A stretch of 52,036 nt of DNA from Actinomycetes bacterium (GCA_021791675.1 JAJYWE010000013.1:3378-55413); one strand, 5' to 3'; shown: positions 6,640-15,323, numbered from the stretch's first letter. Notes: generated by a model not told the origin, from the sequence alone. Translations and numbers: made by a program.

Positions 6640-8645
6640 CGGGTGCCCTCGGTGGGGTCGAGCGCGGCGAGGAAGCGCCCCAGTGCGCCGGTCGGGAAGA
6701 CCTGGCGGTAGAGGTGGTAGTTGATGTAGAAGTCGCCAGGAAAGCCGGTGCCGGTGAACCACGGCTCGTCCCAGGTGCCATCCGCGCGCTGGGTCGCCAC
6801 GAGGTAGGCGACGCCGGCCCGCGTCGCCTCGCCGAGGTCGCCGAGGGCGAGCAGGGCGAGCAGTGCCCACGCGGTCTGGGACGCCGTGGACGCGCCGCGG
6901 CCCGCCCAGTCCTTCTCCACGTAGGAGCGCAGGTCCTCTCCCCAGCCTCCGTCGTCGTTCTGGTGGGCGAGGAGCCAGGCGCGAGCCGCGAGGAGCCGGG
7001 AGTCGGTCGGTGCGACGCCTGCCGCGACGAGCGCGGGGACCACGGCGCCGGTCCCGTAGACGTAGTTCGCGCCCCACCGGCCGAACCAGGAGCCGTCGGT
7101 CTCCTGCGCCCGCCAGAGCCAGTCGACACCGCGCGCCAGCGCGCGCTCCTCCGCCGGGTCGAGGGAGGGCTCCTTCGCGAGCATCTCGACGACGTGGGCC
7201 GTGACGTCGGCCGAGGGCGGATCGGTGACCTCGCCGAAGTCGCAGAAGGGGAGTTGGCCGACGAGGGTCGAGGTGTTGTCGGCGTCGAACGCGGCCCAGC
7301 CCCCGTCCGCGCTCGCCATCCCGACCACCCAGCGCCGACCGCGCTCGATCGCCTCGGCGACCGCTGGAGGCGGCGCCGGGTAGGCCCGGCGGAGCGCGAG
7401 CAGCACCTCCGCGGCGTCGTCGATGTCCGGGTAGTGGTCGTTCTCGAACTCGAACGCCCAACCGGAGGGCTCGAGGTGGGGGCGGCGCACGGCCCAGTCG
7501 CCGCGGACCCGCACCTCCTGGCCGACCAGCCACGAGGCTGCCCGGGCCACCGCCGGGTGGGGGGGCTCGAGGCCGGCGTCGGCGAGGGCGATCACCGCGA
7601 GGGCCGTGTCCCAGACCGGCGACTGGCAGGCCTCGAGGCGCACCTCCTCGCCGTCGCGGACGGAGAAGCCCTCGAGCCCGGCGAGGCCGACGGCCAGTGC
7701 GGGGTGCTCGAGGGGGTAGCCGAGGAGGTGGAGCGCGAGCAGCGAGTACACCCAGGGCGGCTGGATGCCGCCCCAGCACCCGTCCGCCTCCTGACGACGC
7801 AGGATCCAGCGCTCGGCCCTCCGGAGGGCGAGCGTGCGGAGCGCCTGGATCGGGCGGCGCTCGTAGCGGCGGAGGAGGCGGTCGACGAGGACGAGCCGGC
7901 CGGCTGTGGTGCGCAGGTCGACCTCCGGGCGCTTCGCGACACCGGTCCGGAGCTCGTCGAGGCCGAACGGCAGCGGCCGCACGGGCCGGTGGGCCCCCAC
8001 CACGGTGAGCGCCACCACGGTCTGGCGGGCCCAGCAGGCGAAGTCGTAGATGTTGGCCGGCGCGAAGCTCGGGAGCAGGATGACCTCGGGCGGCAGCGCC
8101 GGGAGGTCCTCCCACGGCCAGAGGCCGAACAGGGCGAGCCAGAGCCGGGTGAAGACCCGTGTGGACTCGAGGCCCCCGTTCGAGCGGACGTGCTCGGCCG
8201 CCTTGGCCATGTGGGGGTCGTCCGGTCGGTCCCCCGCGAGGCGGAGCGCGACGTAGGCCTCCACCGTCACCGACAGGTCGGCGGGTCCCTCGTAGAAGGT
8301 CGCCCAGGTTCCATCGGAACGCTGGCTTCGCCGGATCCAGCGGGCGGCCGCCTCGGTCCGCGCGGCGTCGCGGATACCGAGGAACTCTCGCAACAGCAGG
8401 TCCTCGGCGTCCATCGTGACGTTCGTCTCGAGCTCGCCCTTCCACCACCCGGGCTCCTGCTGCGAGCGGAGGAGCGCCTCGACGGCAGCGTCTCGGGCGT
8501 GAGCGACGGCCGCAGCGTCACAGCTGGGCGCGTCGAGGGGCGGCCGCGGGGGAGCGAGGATGCGCTCCGGAGCCCGAGCGCCCCTCGTCTCGGCGTTCCG
8601 CCGGCCGGCGGCGCGCGTCCGAGCGCGGCGGGGATCAGTACGCAC
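6636..8645 (-). CDS. shc: Squalene-hopene cyclase
   Basis: Membrane-associated triterpene cyclase that turns squalene into hopene/hopanol. The 669-aa product shows the acid motif DIDDAA (Asp407-Asp410, the DxDD proton donor), GWAFEFEN before it, FDADNTS with PFCDFGEVTDPPSADVTAH, and repeated QW motifs (SDGTWATF, ADGCWGG, ADGGWAAF, TDGSWFGRW, DDGGWGED, ADGTWDEPWFTG), ending with the typical NYHLYRQVFP. The ORF track starts at 8762, inside the upstream gene; GTG at 8643-8645 is chosen because it overlaps the prenyl synthase stop by 11 bases and gives the usual length. About 60 N-terminal residues are low complexity. Confidence 0.95.
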   Translation of the reverse strand: MRTDPRRARTRAAGRRNAETRGARAPERILAPPRPPLDAPSCDAAAVAHARDAAVEALLRSQQEPGWWKGELETNVTMDAEDLLLREFLGIRDAARTEAAARWIRRSQRSDGTWATFYEGPADLSVTVEAYVALRLAGDRPDDPHMAKAAEHVRSNGGLESTRVFTRLWLALFGLWPWEDLPALPPEVILLPSFAPANIYDFACWARQTVVALTVVGAHRPVRPLPFGLDELRTGVAKRPEVDLRTTAGRLVLVDRLLRRYERRPIQALRTLALRRAERWILRRQEADGCWGGIQPPWVYSLLALHLLGYPLEHPALAVGLAGLEGFSVRDGEEVRLEACQSPVWDTALAVIALADAGLEPPHPAVARAASWLVGQEVRVRGDWAVRRPHLEPSGWAFEFENDHYPDIDDAAEVLLALRRAYPAPPPAVAEAIERGRRWVVGMASADGGWAAFDADNTSTLVGQLPFCDFGEVTDPPSADVTAHVVEMLAKEPSLDPAEERALARGVDWLWRAQETDGSWFGRWGANYVYGTGAVVPALVAAGVAPTDSRLLAARAWLLAHQNDDGGWGEDLRSYVEKDWAGRGASTASQTAWALLALLALGDLGEATRAGVAYLVATQRADGTWDEPWFTGTGFPGDFYINYHLYRQVFPTGALGRFLAALDPTEGTR

Positions 8646-9654
8646 GGTCCACCACGAAACGGGCGAGCCCGGCCAGCTCCTCGGTGGCCGGTTCGGTGAG
8701 CGGCGCAGTCTCGAGGAGCCCGAGCGCCCTGCCGAGATGCGCCTCGGCAGCCTCGCCGGCATAGGCCCGCCCGCCCGCCCGCTCCACCAGCTCGGCGGCC
8801 CGTGCGAGAACCCCTTCGTCGTCGCGGGGACCGGCGAGCAGCCTCACCAGCTCCTCGGATTCGGGTCGACCGGCGCTCAACGCTGCGGCGACGGGGAGGC
8901 TCGCCTTGGCAGAGCGGAGGTCGCTCCAGCGGGGCTTGCCGGTGCGCTCGGGGTCCCCCCAGATCCCGAGGAGGTCGTCGACGGCCTGGAAGGCGAGGCC
9001 GAGCTCGACCCCGAACGCCTCGAGCGCGTCCGCGACCGGCGCCGGCGCTTCCGCGAGCACGGCGCCGAGGGAGGCTGCGGCCCCGAGGAGCGCACCGGTC
9101 TTCGCCCGCTCCATCGCCTCGCAGGCGTCGAGCGAGGGGAGTGGCGTCCCCTCCGCGGCGATGTCGGCTGCCTGGCCCGCGATCATCGCGGAGGTGGCGG
9201 CCGCGAGACGGCGAGCGGCCGCGAAGGCGCCGAGGCTGGGTGCGTTCGCGAGGACCTCGTGGGCGAGGGAGAGCAGCGCGTCACCCGCGATCACCGCCTG
9301 GCTCACGCCGAACAGCGACCAGACCGTCTCGCGGTGGCGGCGCTCGCGGTCCCCGTCGATCAGGTCGTCGTGGAGGAGCGAGAAGTTGTGGACCAGCTCG
9401 ACCGCAACGGCACCCGGCACACCCACCGTCCCCTTGGCTCCCACCGCCTCCGCGGAGAGCACGGCGAGGGCGACCCGGACACCCTTGCCGCCGCCCCCGG
9501 GGGTCGCGAGGCCGTTCGCGTCGGTCCACCCGAGGTGGTAGCGGACCGGGGGTCGGAGCTCTGGCGCAAGGCTGGCAACCGCCTCGACCAGGGCCGGGTG
9601 GGCGAGCTCCTGCGCTCGGGTGAGCACGGGTGGCGGTGCCGTGGTCGGGATCAC
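8635..9654 (-). CDS. Polyprenyl (probably farnesyl/geranylgeranyl) diphosphate synthase
   Basis: A 339-aa trans-prenyltransferase that condenses IPP with allylic diphosphates. It has the first Asp-rich motif LLHDDLIDGD (from Asp96), the second QAVDDLLGIWGD, the GGKGVR-like basic N-terminal motif (GGGGKGVRVAL) and KTGALLGAA. In this operon it most likely makes the farnesyl diphosphate used by HpnC/HpnD; chain length cannot be read with confidence. Start GTG 9652-9654 overlaps the hpnE stop (GTGA). The track's 884-aa frame upstream of this is shadow coding. Confidence 0.92.
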   Translation of the reverse strand: MIPTTAPPPVLTRAQELAHPALVEAVASLAPELRPPVRYHLGWTDANGLATPGGGGKGVRVALAVLSAEAVGAKGTVGVPGAVAVELVHNFSLLHDDLIDGDRERRHRETVWSLFGVSQAVIAGDALLSLAHEVLANAPSLGAFAAARRLAAATSAMIAGQAADIAAEGTPLPSLDACEAMERAKTGALLGAAASLGAVLAEAPAPVADALEAFGVELGLAFQAVDDLLGIWGDPERTGKPRWSDLRSAKASLPVAAALSAGRPESEELVRLLAGPRDDEGVLARAAELVERAGGRAYAGEAAEAHLGRALGLLETAPLTEPATEELAGLARFVVDRAY

Positions 9655-11153
9655 GCGAGGGCCTCCTCTCTGGTCACGCCGGCGTCCGGGCGAGACACGA
9701 CGCCGTGGATCGCTGCGAAGTGCCTCGACGTCGCCGGGCGGCTGTCGGTCGGGGTCGTCGCGGCCGCTCCGAGCCGGTGGGGCAGACCTGCCCCGCTGTT
9801 CCCAACTCGACCACCCGCCTGCACGACGACGGCGCGCGCGGCGTCGGCGCCGCTGCGCACGGCGCCCTCCATGGTCGCCGGCCACCCGGTGTCCGTCCAC
9901 GCCCCGGCCAGGTAGACCCCCGGGAGCCGGGTCCGGGTCGCGGGGCGCTCGAGCTCGCTGGCCGGGGTCGCGGCGAAGGTGGCCGCTGGTTCCTTCGTGA
10001 CGACGGCGTCGAGGACTGCTGCTCGGCCCGCGTCCGGGAAGAGCGCCGTCAGTGCCTGGAGCATCTCTGCGACGAGCTCGGCCGGCCGCTGTCCCACCCA
10101 GGCGTTCGCTGCGGAGAGCGACACGCCGACGCACTGCTGGCCCGGCGCAGCGCCGACCGCCCTGGACCGGTCGAACAGCCACTCGATGGGGCTGTCGAGC
10201 GCCGCTGCGAGCTCGACGTCCAGGACGGGACGGTCGAAGACGATCTGGACGTTCACGATGGGAGAGGTCCCGAGGCGTGCGGGGTCGTGTGCGAGCGCTC
10301 CCGGGGGGAGGAGCCGCCCGGCGGCGGTGCTCCCGACGGCGACCACGACTGCCGGCGCAGGCTCGTCCCCGTCCGTCCCCCAGATGCGCGGCGTCGCGTC
10401 CGAGGCATCGAAGGTGACGGCGCGGACCGCCTCGCCGAGACGCACCTCGACGCCGGCTGTGTGCAGCGCCTGGAGCGGGGCGGTGTGGTGGAGCTGGCCG
10501 AGGGGCACGGTGGCCCAGCCGATGTCGGCGCCGTCGTGGTGCTCGAGGAGTCCGGTGCCCACCACCCGCGCGGCCAGGGCGAGCGACAGCTCGGCCGCAG
10601 GGAGGTTGCAGGTCGCCCGGAGGAGCGGCTCCCAGAGCGACTGGAGTGCCGGGCCGCGCGGCGGACCCGGCCGGCGCTCGAGCCAGGCGCCGAAGCTCTC
10701 CCCCCGGGTCGCCGCGTCGCGGGGTGAGAGCGCGCCGAGCGCCCGGGCGTCGAGGGCCGACCAGGCGCGCAGCGCCGGCGGGAGCGCGCGGAAGCGTGCG
10801 AGCGTGCCCGCGAGGTGCAGCGGGCTCGGCGCGTCGGCTCTCGTGAGGCGCTCCCGCTGCCCGCCGGGGCGGAGGACGGGGAGGTCGAGGCGGTCCTGGA
10901 GGCGGGTGGCGGCGGTCATCCCGATCCGGTCGAGGAGCGCGCGGTAGGCGGTGCAGCAGCGCAGGAAGACGTGCTGGCCGTTGTCGTAGGTGAAGCCGTT
11001 CCGCGAGAAGGACCAGGTCAGGCCACCCAGGCGGCGCCGCCGCTCGACGAGCCGGACGGTCGCGCCGGCGGCCGCCGCGTCGAGCGCCGCCGTGATGCCG
11101 GCGAGCCCCCCACCGACCACGACCAGGTCCGGGCTCGCTGGACGGCTCGTCAC
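9651..11153 (-). CDS. hpnE: Hydroxysqualene dehydroxylase HpnE (FAD-dependent)
   Basis: HpnE reduces hydroxysqualene to squalene. The 500-aa product has the FAD-binding VVVGGGLAGITAALDAAAAG, the second dinucleotide segment ERRRRLGG, TYDNGQHVFLRCC near residue 60, and the C-terminal flavin motif GVYLAGAWTDTGWPATMEGAVRSG, as in carotene-desaturase-like enzymes. GTG start 11151-11153 overlaps the hpnD stop (GTGA). The ~50-residue tail after AVVVQAGG is low complexity. Its position between hpnD and the prenyl synthase is the standard hpnCDE set. Confidence 0.95.
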   Translation of the reverse strand: MTSRPASPDLVVVGGGLAGITAALDAAAAGATVRLVERRRRLGGLTWSFSRNGFTYDNGQHVFLRCCTAYRALLDRIGMTAATRLQDRLDLPVLRPGGQRERLTRADAPSPLHLAGTLARFRALPPALRAWSALDARALGALSPRDAATRGESFGAWLERRPGPPRGPALQSLWEPLLRATCNLPAAELSLALAARVVGTGLLEHHDGADIGWATVPLGQLHHTAPLQALHTAGVEVRLGEAVRAVTFDASDATPRIWGTDGDEPAPAVVVAVGSTAAGRLLPPGALAHDPARLGTSPIVNVQIVFDRPVLDVELAAALDSPIEWLFDRSRAVGAAPGQQCVGVSLSAANAWVGQRPAELVAEMLQALTALFPDAGRAAVLDAVVTKEPAATFAATPASELERPATRTRLPGVYLAGAWTDTGWPATMEGAVRSGADAARAVVVQAGGRVGNSGAGLPHRLGAAATTPTDSRPATSRHFAAIHGVVSRPDAGVTREEALA

Positions 11154-12052
11154 GCGCGCCCCAGTAGCAGCGCTCGACCCGCGACGAGGGCTTTCTCGGC
11201 GGACGAGAGCCGCACCCGGCGCTCGAGGACCTCCTCGGGGCGGGTCTCGATGCGGGCCAGGAGCCGGCGGTAGATGCCCGCCATCGCACCCGCGCAGGCC
11301 GCGCTGCGGTGGTCGAGAGCGGGGAGCAGCCCGAGCCCGGACCGGTAGTAGCCCCGTGCCCGAGTGGCGAGGAGCAGCACGACCGCGACGAGCGCGTCGC
11401 GGTCGCCCTCGAGCTGGGGGCTCACCCCGAAGCGCTCGAGGTCCTCCTTCGGGAGGTAGACCCGGCCCATTGCCTGGTCCTCGCGGATGTCTCGCAGGAT
11501 GTTGGTCAGCTGCAGCGCGATCCCGAGGTCGTCGGCCTGGCGAGCGAGGACCGCCGCATCGCTGGCCTCGCGCACGCCGAAGACCGCGAGCGAGAGTCGC
11601 CCGATCGAGCCGGCGACCCGCTGGCAGTAGCCGACGAGCTCGTCGAAGGTCGCGTACGCGCTGCCCCGGCAGTCCATCTCGCAGCCCTCGAGGAGCTCCT
11701 CGAACGCGCCGAGCGGGAGCGGGAAGCGCCGCGTCGCGTCGGCGAGGGCGACGAGCACGGGGTCGTCACCAGGGTGGTCGAGGTCGGCAAGCGCGTGCCG
11801 GACGGCATCGAGCTCGGCAAGGCGCGCCGGCGCGCCGGCTGCCGCGCCGACGCGCGGTGGGGCGTCAGCGCCTGCGTCCGGGAGGCCGTCGCGGGCGGCA
11901 TCGCCGATGTCGTCGACGCGCCGGGCGAGTGCGTAGATCGCCGAGAGCGCAGCCCGCCGTTCGCGCTCGAGCAGGCGGATCCCGTAGGCGAAGTTGCGGG
12001 CCTCGTGGCGCGTCAGGCGCTCGCAGTAGGCGTAGGCCTCCGCCGGCGTCAC
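11150..12052 (-). CDS. hpnD: Presqualene diphosphate synthase HpnD
   Basis: HpnD condenses two farnesyl diphosphates to presqualene diphosphate. The 300-aa all-helical protein shows the trans-isoprenyl synthase motifs YALARRVDDIGDAA (first Asp-rich region) and LQLTNILRDIREDQAMGRVYLP (second), plus YCQRVAGSIGRLSLAVFG. The GTG at 12050-12052 is the start because it overlaps the hpnC stop (GTGA) and gives the family N-terminus TPAEAYAYCERLT. An Ala/Pro-rich insertion of about 20 residues (ADAPPRVGAAAGAPA) follows the first Asp motif. Confidence 0.95.
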   Translation of the reverse strand: MTPAEAYAYCERLTRHEARNFAYGIRLLERERRAALSAIYALARRVDDIGDAARDGLPDAGADAPPRVGAAAGAPARLAELDAVRHALADLDHPGDDPVLVALADATRRFPLPLGAFEELLEGCEMDCRGSAYATFDELVGYCQRVAGSIGRLSLAVFGVREASDAAVLARQADDLGIALQLTNILRDIREDQAMGRVYLPKEDLERFGVSPQLEGDRDALVAVVLLLATRARGYYRSGLGLLPALDHRSAACAGAMAGIYRRLLARIETRPEEVLERRVRLSSAEKALVAGRALLLGRA

Positions 12053-13041
12053 GCGAGCCTCCAGGCTCGCCGGGGTGCCACGACGAGGCCGGCGGCGCGG
12101 CGAGCGACGGCGGCGGGCGAGGGCCGGACCTGCGTGGCGAGGGTGTCGTACCCGGCATCGGCGATCGCCTCGAGGGTCGCCCGCCCTCCCGCAACGAAAC
12201 CGGCCAGTGCAACCCTCGCGGCGCCGCGGGCGACCGCCACCAGCGGCGTCCCGGCCTCGAGCAGGGCAGCTGCTCGGCTCGCCTCCCACGCGACGAGACG
12301 CCTGAGCGACGGGACGGCCGAGGCGGCCGCCAAGGCCTCCTCGTCCACCCCGAAGCGGGCGAGGTCCGCGAGCGGGAGGTAGACACGGCCCCGTTGCCAG
12401 TCCTCGCGGAGGTCCTGGAGGTGCTCGACGACCTGGAGCGCGGAGCAGATCTGGTCGGAGTAGCCACGGGTGAGCGGCGTGTCGAGCTCGAAGATCCCGA
12501 GGACGACGCGCCCGACCGGGTTGGCCGACTGGGTGCAGTAGTCGAGCAGGTCCTCGAAGCGGTCGTAGCGGTGCTGGACCTGGTCGCGGAGGTTGGCGTC
12601 GACCAGGCCCACGAGCGGGGCGACGTCGAGGGCCCGCCGCCGGAGGACTGCGAGGATCGGTTCGACCGCCGAAGCCCAGGCTGCCTCGCCGAGGAGGTCG
12701 CGTGCGCGCCGCCCCGCCCCTTCGTGCGCCTCGCGCCGCGCGGCGGTCGGGGCCGCCTCGGAGCTCCCGGCCTCGACGAGGGCGTCGCGCAGAGCACCGA
12801 GCACCAGGACCCGGTCGGCCGCGACGGATCCCTCGTGGGTGGTCGCCCGCGCCTCGTCGCCCAGGTCGTCGACGGTACGTGCGAAGGCGTAGAGCGCCAG
12901 GAGATCGGCTCGCGGGGTGCGGGGAAGGAGACGAAGCGCGACGGGGAAGTTCTCGCGGCTCGCGCTGGCGGCGAGCTCCGCGGCGATGTGCGGGTCGCGG
13001 CGGCTGTCGGGCCGATCGGCCAGTGCTGGCGTAGGCCCCAT
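12049..13041 (-). CDS. hpnC: Hydroxysqualene synthase HpnC, first gene of hopanoid operon
   Basis: HpnC converts presqualene diphosphate to hydroxysqualene. The 330-aa protein has ENFPVALRLLPR at the N-terminus, YAFARTVDDLGDEA and LQVVEHLQDLREDWQRGRVYLP as Asp-rich motifs, and YCTQSANPVGRVVLGIF. ATG 13039-13041 is preceded by AAAGGAGGGCGGC, one of the strongest Shine-Dalgarno sequences in the window, as expected for the first gene of a leadered nine-gene transcript. The C-terminal ~40 residues are Arg/Ala-rich. It shares the squalene-synthase fold with HpnD next door. Confidence 0.94.
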   Translation of the reverse strand: MGPTPALADRPDSRRDPHIAAELAASASRENFPVALRLLPRTPRADLLALYAFARTVDDLGDEARATTHEGSVAADRVLVLGALRDALVEAGSSEAAPTAARREAHEGAGRRARDLLGEAAWASAVEPILAVLRRRALDVAPLVGLVDANLRDQVQHRYDRFEDLLDYCTQSANPVGRVVLGIFELDTPLTRGYSDQICSALQVVEHLQDLREDWQRGRVYLPLADLARFGVDEEALAAASAVPSLRRLVAWEASRAAALLEAGTPLVAVARGAARVALAGFVAGGRATLEAIADAGYDTLATQVRPSPAAVARRAAGLVVAPRRAWRLA

Positions 13042-13387
13042 GCCGCCCTCCTTTCCCGCTCACCCTCCCGTGCTGCGGCGTCGCGTCACGCTCGACGACC
13101 CGGCAGCTCGGGCTGAACTACCGTGACCGGTGGGTCATCGCGCTCTAAGACAGCTTCGCGCGATCTGACGTCGACGTCAACCACCGCCGGCGCGACCACC
13201 GCCGGCGCGACCACCGCCGGCGCGACCACCGCCGGCGCGACCACCGCCGGCGCGACCATGGCCGGGTCGACCATGGCCGGTGGCGGTTCGGGTGCCCCGG
13301 GTCATCCTGGCGGTCCGGTCACCCGGGCGGTCTGCGCCGCTCGCCCGGTGCCCGAGGGGCCCGGTCCCGCACCGTCCGGGCGACGGG
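13042..13387. other. 346-bp gap between regulator and hpnC: leader/promoter region with repeat array
   Basis: No convincing gene is seen here. ORF-track entries are shadows made by the repeat. The gap holds a strong hpnC ribosome binding site (13046-13055 region) and a 15-bp tandem array. It must carry the hopanoid operon promoter unless the operon is read through from the MerR-TetR gene; I see no clear -35/-10 pair. Confidence 0.6.
13180..13284. repeat. 15-bp tandem repeat array (5 exact plus 2 degenerate copies)
   Basis: The unit ACCACCGCCGGCGCG is repeated exactly five times (13180-13254), then twice with ACCATGGCCG replacing its left part. Each exact unit contains the palindrome CGCCGGCG, so the array is a ladder of five identical palindromes 15 bp apart, between the regulator gene and hpnC. 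There are no spacers, so it is not a CRISPR array. Confidence 0.9.
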
Positions 13388-14221
13388 TCAGCGGTCGGGC
13401 TCGCGGACACCAGGGGTGCGACGCGTCGCGTGGGGGGGTGGGACGCCGACCAGCGGCGCCAGCGCGCCGAGAAGGGCGTCGGCGACGAGGGCCTGGGCGG
13501 GGCGCTCCTCGCCCGGGGTGCCGAACGGACCCACCGAAGCCATCACGGCGTCCTCGAGGGAGCGCACCAGGTTCGCCGCGGCGCGGCTGTGGCCGGGCTG
13601 GCGTCGGGCGGCCAGCGAGAGGAGCTCGAGCAGGAGCGGGAGGCGCGCCCCGAACACCGTGCGCAGCCGCTCGGCGGCAGCGGCCGGCGTCGTCGCGTCG
13701 CGGAGTGCCCGAGTCGCCTCGTCGCCCACCGCCGTCACGGCGGCGAAGAACACCTCGTCCTTCGCGCGGAAGTACCGGTAGAAGCTCCCCTTCGCGATCC
13801 CGGCGACGCGGCAGAGGTCCTCGACGCGTACCTCGGCGAACTGTTCGCGGCCGAACGCGCCGAGCGCGGCGTCGACCAGGCGCTGGCGGGGGTCGGGCTG
13901 GCGAGGAGCGCCCGTGGCGACGAGGCCCTGCCACATCGAGGGGCGGAACGCCCCCTCGGCGTCCAACCCGGTCGTGCGGAGGACGGCACCGATCTGGGCC
14001 AGTGAGAGCCCCCGGCGGGCCTGGAGGAGGCGGACCAGCTGCAGCGCGTCGACGTGGCGCTCCGCGAAGCGGTACGCGCCACTCGCGGCGCGGCTTGCGG
14101 GTGGGAGCAGTCCGAGCCGGAGGTAGTGCCGGACGGTGGACGGGGGGAGCCCTGCGCGGCCTGCGAGCTCCCGGAGCGAGAGGGCGTCCGCCGTGAGCCC
14201 CGCGGGGCTGGTCGGGCTCAC
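13388..14221 (-). CDS. Transcriptional regulator with fused MerR and TetR DNA-binding domains
   Basis: The 277-aa product has a MerR-type winged helix (ALSLRELAGRAGLPPSTVRHYLRLGLLP ... GAYRFAERHVDALQLVRLLQ) in residues ~10-80, then a linker and a TetR helix-turn-helix (RVEDLCRVAGIAKGSFYRYFRAKDEVFF) around residues 125-155, with a helical ligand/dimer domain after it. The track's N-terminal 78 residues contain a TEWTERTT duplication from the promoter repeat, so GTG 14219-14221 is preferred. It is divergent from the DegV gene and upstream of, and on the same strand as, the hopanoid operon; either could be a target. Confidence 0.85.
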   Translation of the reverse strand: MSPTSPAGLTADALSLRELAGRAGLPPSTVRHYLRLGLLPPASRAASGAYRFAERHVDALQLVRLLQARRGLSLAQIGAVLRTTGLDAEGAFRPSMWQGLVATGAPRQPDPRQRLVDAALGAFGREQFAEVRVEDLCRVAGIAKGSFYRYFRAKDEVFFAAVTAVGDEATRALRDATTPAAAAERLRTVFGARLPLLLELLSLAARRQPGHSRAAANLVRSLEDAVMASVGPFGTPGEERPAQALVADALLGALAPLVGVPPPHATRRTPGVREPDR

Positions 14222-14236
14222 CTCGGCTCGACTCCT

Positions 14237-14284
14237 CGTGGTGCGCTCGGTCCACTCCGTCGTGGTGCGCTCGGTCCACTCCGT
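14237..14284. repeat. 24-bp perfect direct repeat (x2) in divergent promoter region
   Basis: CGTGGTGCGCTCGGTCCACT plus CCGT occurs twice head to tail (14237-14260, 14261-14284), with a third partial CGTG copy. It sits 16 bp before the GTG of the MerR-TetR regulator and 76 bp before degV, where an autoregulatory operator would lie. Binding is inferred. Confidence 0.75.
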
Positions 14285-14359
14285 CGTGTTGAATGAGCCG
14301 GGCTGGATGTGCGCGGGGCACGGGCTGGCGGGACGCTGGGCGACACGAGGGGAGCGAGG

Positions 14360-15181
14360 ATGGCGCAGACGGTGCTCGTCACCGACTCCAGCACCTGCCT
14401 GCCGGAGGACCTGGCCGAACACGTGCCCGTCTGCATCGTCCCGATCATGGTCCATCTGGACGGCCGCACGTGGGTCGACGGGTCACAGGAGCTGCTCGAG
14501 CGGGTCTACGCCGCGCTCGAGACCGAGGACCCGGTCGCAGCGGACCTGATCCGGTCCGAGCCCCCGAGCCCGCCTGCCTACCTCCGGGCCGTCGAGGCGG
14601 GGCGGCTGCGCTTCGGCGCACGTGACGCGGTGATCGTGACCCCGGCGGCGGAGTTCACCCCGATGGCTGCAGCGGCTGCAGCGGCTGCGAGCCTCTCCGA
14701 CCACCCGGTCGGCGTCGTCGACTCCCGGACCGCCGCGGCCGCGCAGGCGCTGGTGGTGCTGGCCGGCGCCAGAGCGGCGGCGCGAGGTGCCGTCGCCGCC
14801 GAGGTGCTCGCAGAGCTGGAGGACGCTGCGCGCCGTGCCGACCTCGTCGCACTGGTGCGCTCCGGCTCGCGCCTCGAGCAGGCGGGGCACCTCCCTGGCG
14901 GCTCGAGTGTTCCCCACGCGGTGTTCCGGATGCGGGCCGGCGCCATCGAGACGCTCGAGGCCGTCTCCAGCCAGGAGGAGGGCCTCGAACGGGTCGTCTC
15001 GGCGTGGCAGGCCGGGGCCCGCAGCGGCGGGGGTGAGCGAGCGGTCTTCCACGCCGGCGCTCCAGAGGCCGCGTCGTGGCTCGCCGAGCGCCTCGAGCCG
15101 GTCTCGCTGAACGTCGGCTTCAGTGCCGCCATGGCGATCCACACAGGCCCTGGCGTCGTCGGGGCGGCATGGCTGGCATGA
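14360..15181 (+). CDS. DegV family fatty-acid-binding protein
   Basis: The 273-aa protein opens with VLVTDSSTCLPEDLAEHVPVCIVPI and has the DegV-type P-S-P segment (RSEPPSPPAYLRAVE), the VGVVDSRTAAAAQALVVLAGARAA helix and a lipid-binding C-terminal domain. DegV proteins bind a fatty acid and in many bacteria act as FakB-like carriers; whether a FakA kinase exists is not visible. ATG 14360 is chosen over the track's 14309: GGGGAGCGAGG precedes it and the family N-terminus starts at the VLVTDSS strand. It is divergent from the MerR-TetR regulator, and an acyl-CoA synthetase lies two genes downstream. Confidence 0.9.
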   Translation: MAQTVLVTDSSTCLPEDLAEHVPVCIVPIMVHLDGRTWVDGSQELLERVYAALETEDPVAADLIRSEPPSPPAYLRAVEAGRLRFGARDAVIVTPAAEFTPMAAAAAAAASLSDHPVGVVDSRTAAAAQALVVLAGARAAARGAVAAEVLAELEDAARRADLVALVRSGSRLEQAGHLPGGSSVPHAVFRMRAGAIETLEAVSSQEEGLERVVSAWQAGARSGGGERAVFHAGAPEAASWLAERLEPVSLNVGFSAAMAIHTGPGVVGAAWLA

Positions 15182-15323
15182 GCGGGGCCGCACGGGTGCT
15201 GGGTGCGGCTCGGCGCAGACCCGGCACGGGCGGAGCGCGGTGGCCCCATGAGCGCGTGGCCGCGCCGGGCGCAGGCCTGGCACGCACGCGTGCGCAGCGC
15301 GAGGGCCGTGGGCGGATGAGCGA

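Noticed and set aside
5745-8699. 984-aa plus-strand ORF opposite the hopanoid genes
   Set aside because: It is an Arg/Pro/Gly-rich shadow of shc and HpnG-IspH in a very GC-rich genome; no domain is seen.
9655-11289. 5' two thirds of the minus-strand ORF 8635-11289
   Set aside because: Frame shadow of hpnE; the true prenyl synthase begins at GTG 9654, coupled to the hpnE stop.
13180-13284. Possible CRISPR array
   Set aside because: The units are contiguous 15-mers without spacers, and there are no cas genes.
13123-14196. Plus-strand ORF with TTAGATTAGATTAGA repeats
   Set aside because: The peptide repeat is only the translation of the DNA array; the remainder is antisense to the MerR-TetR gene.
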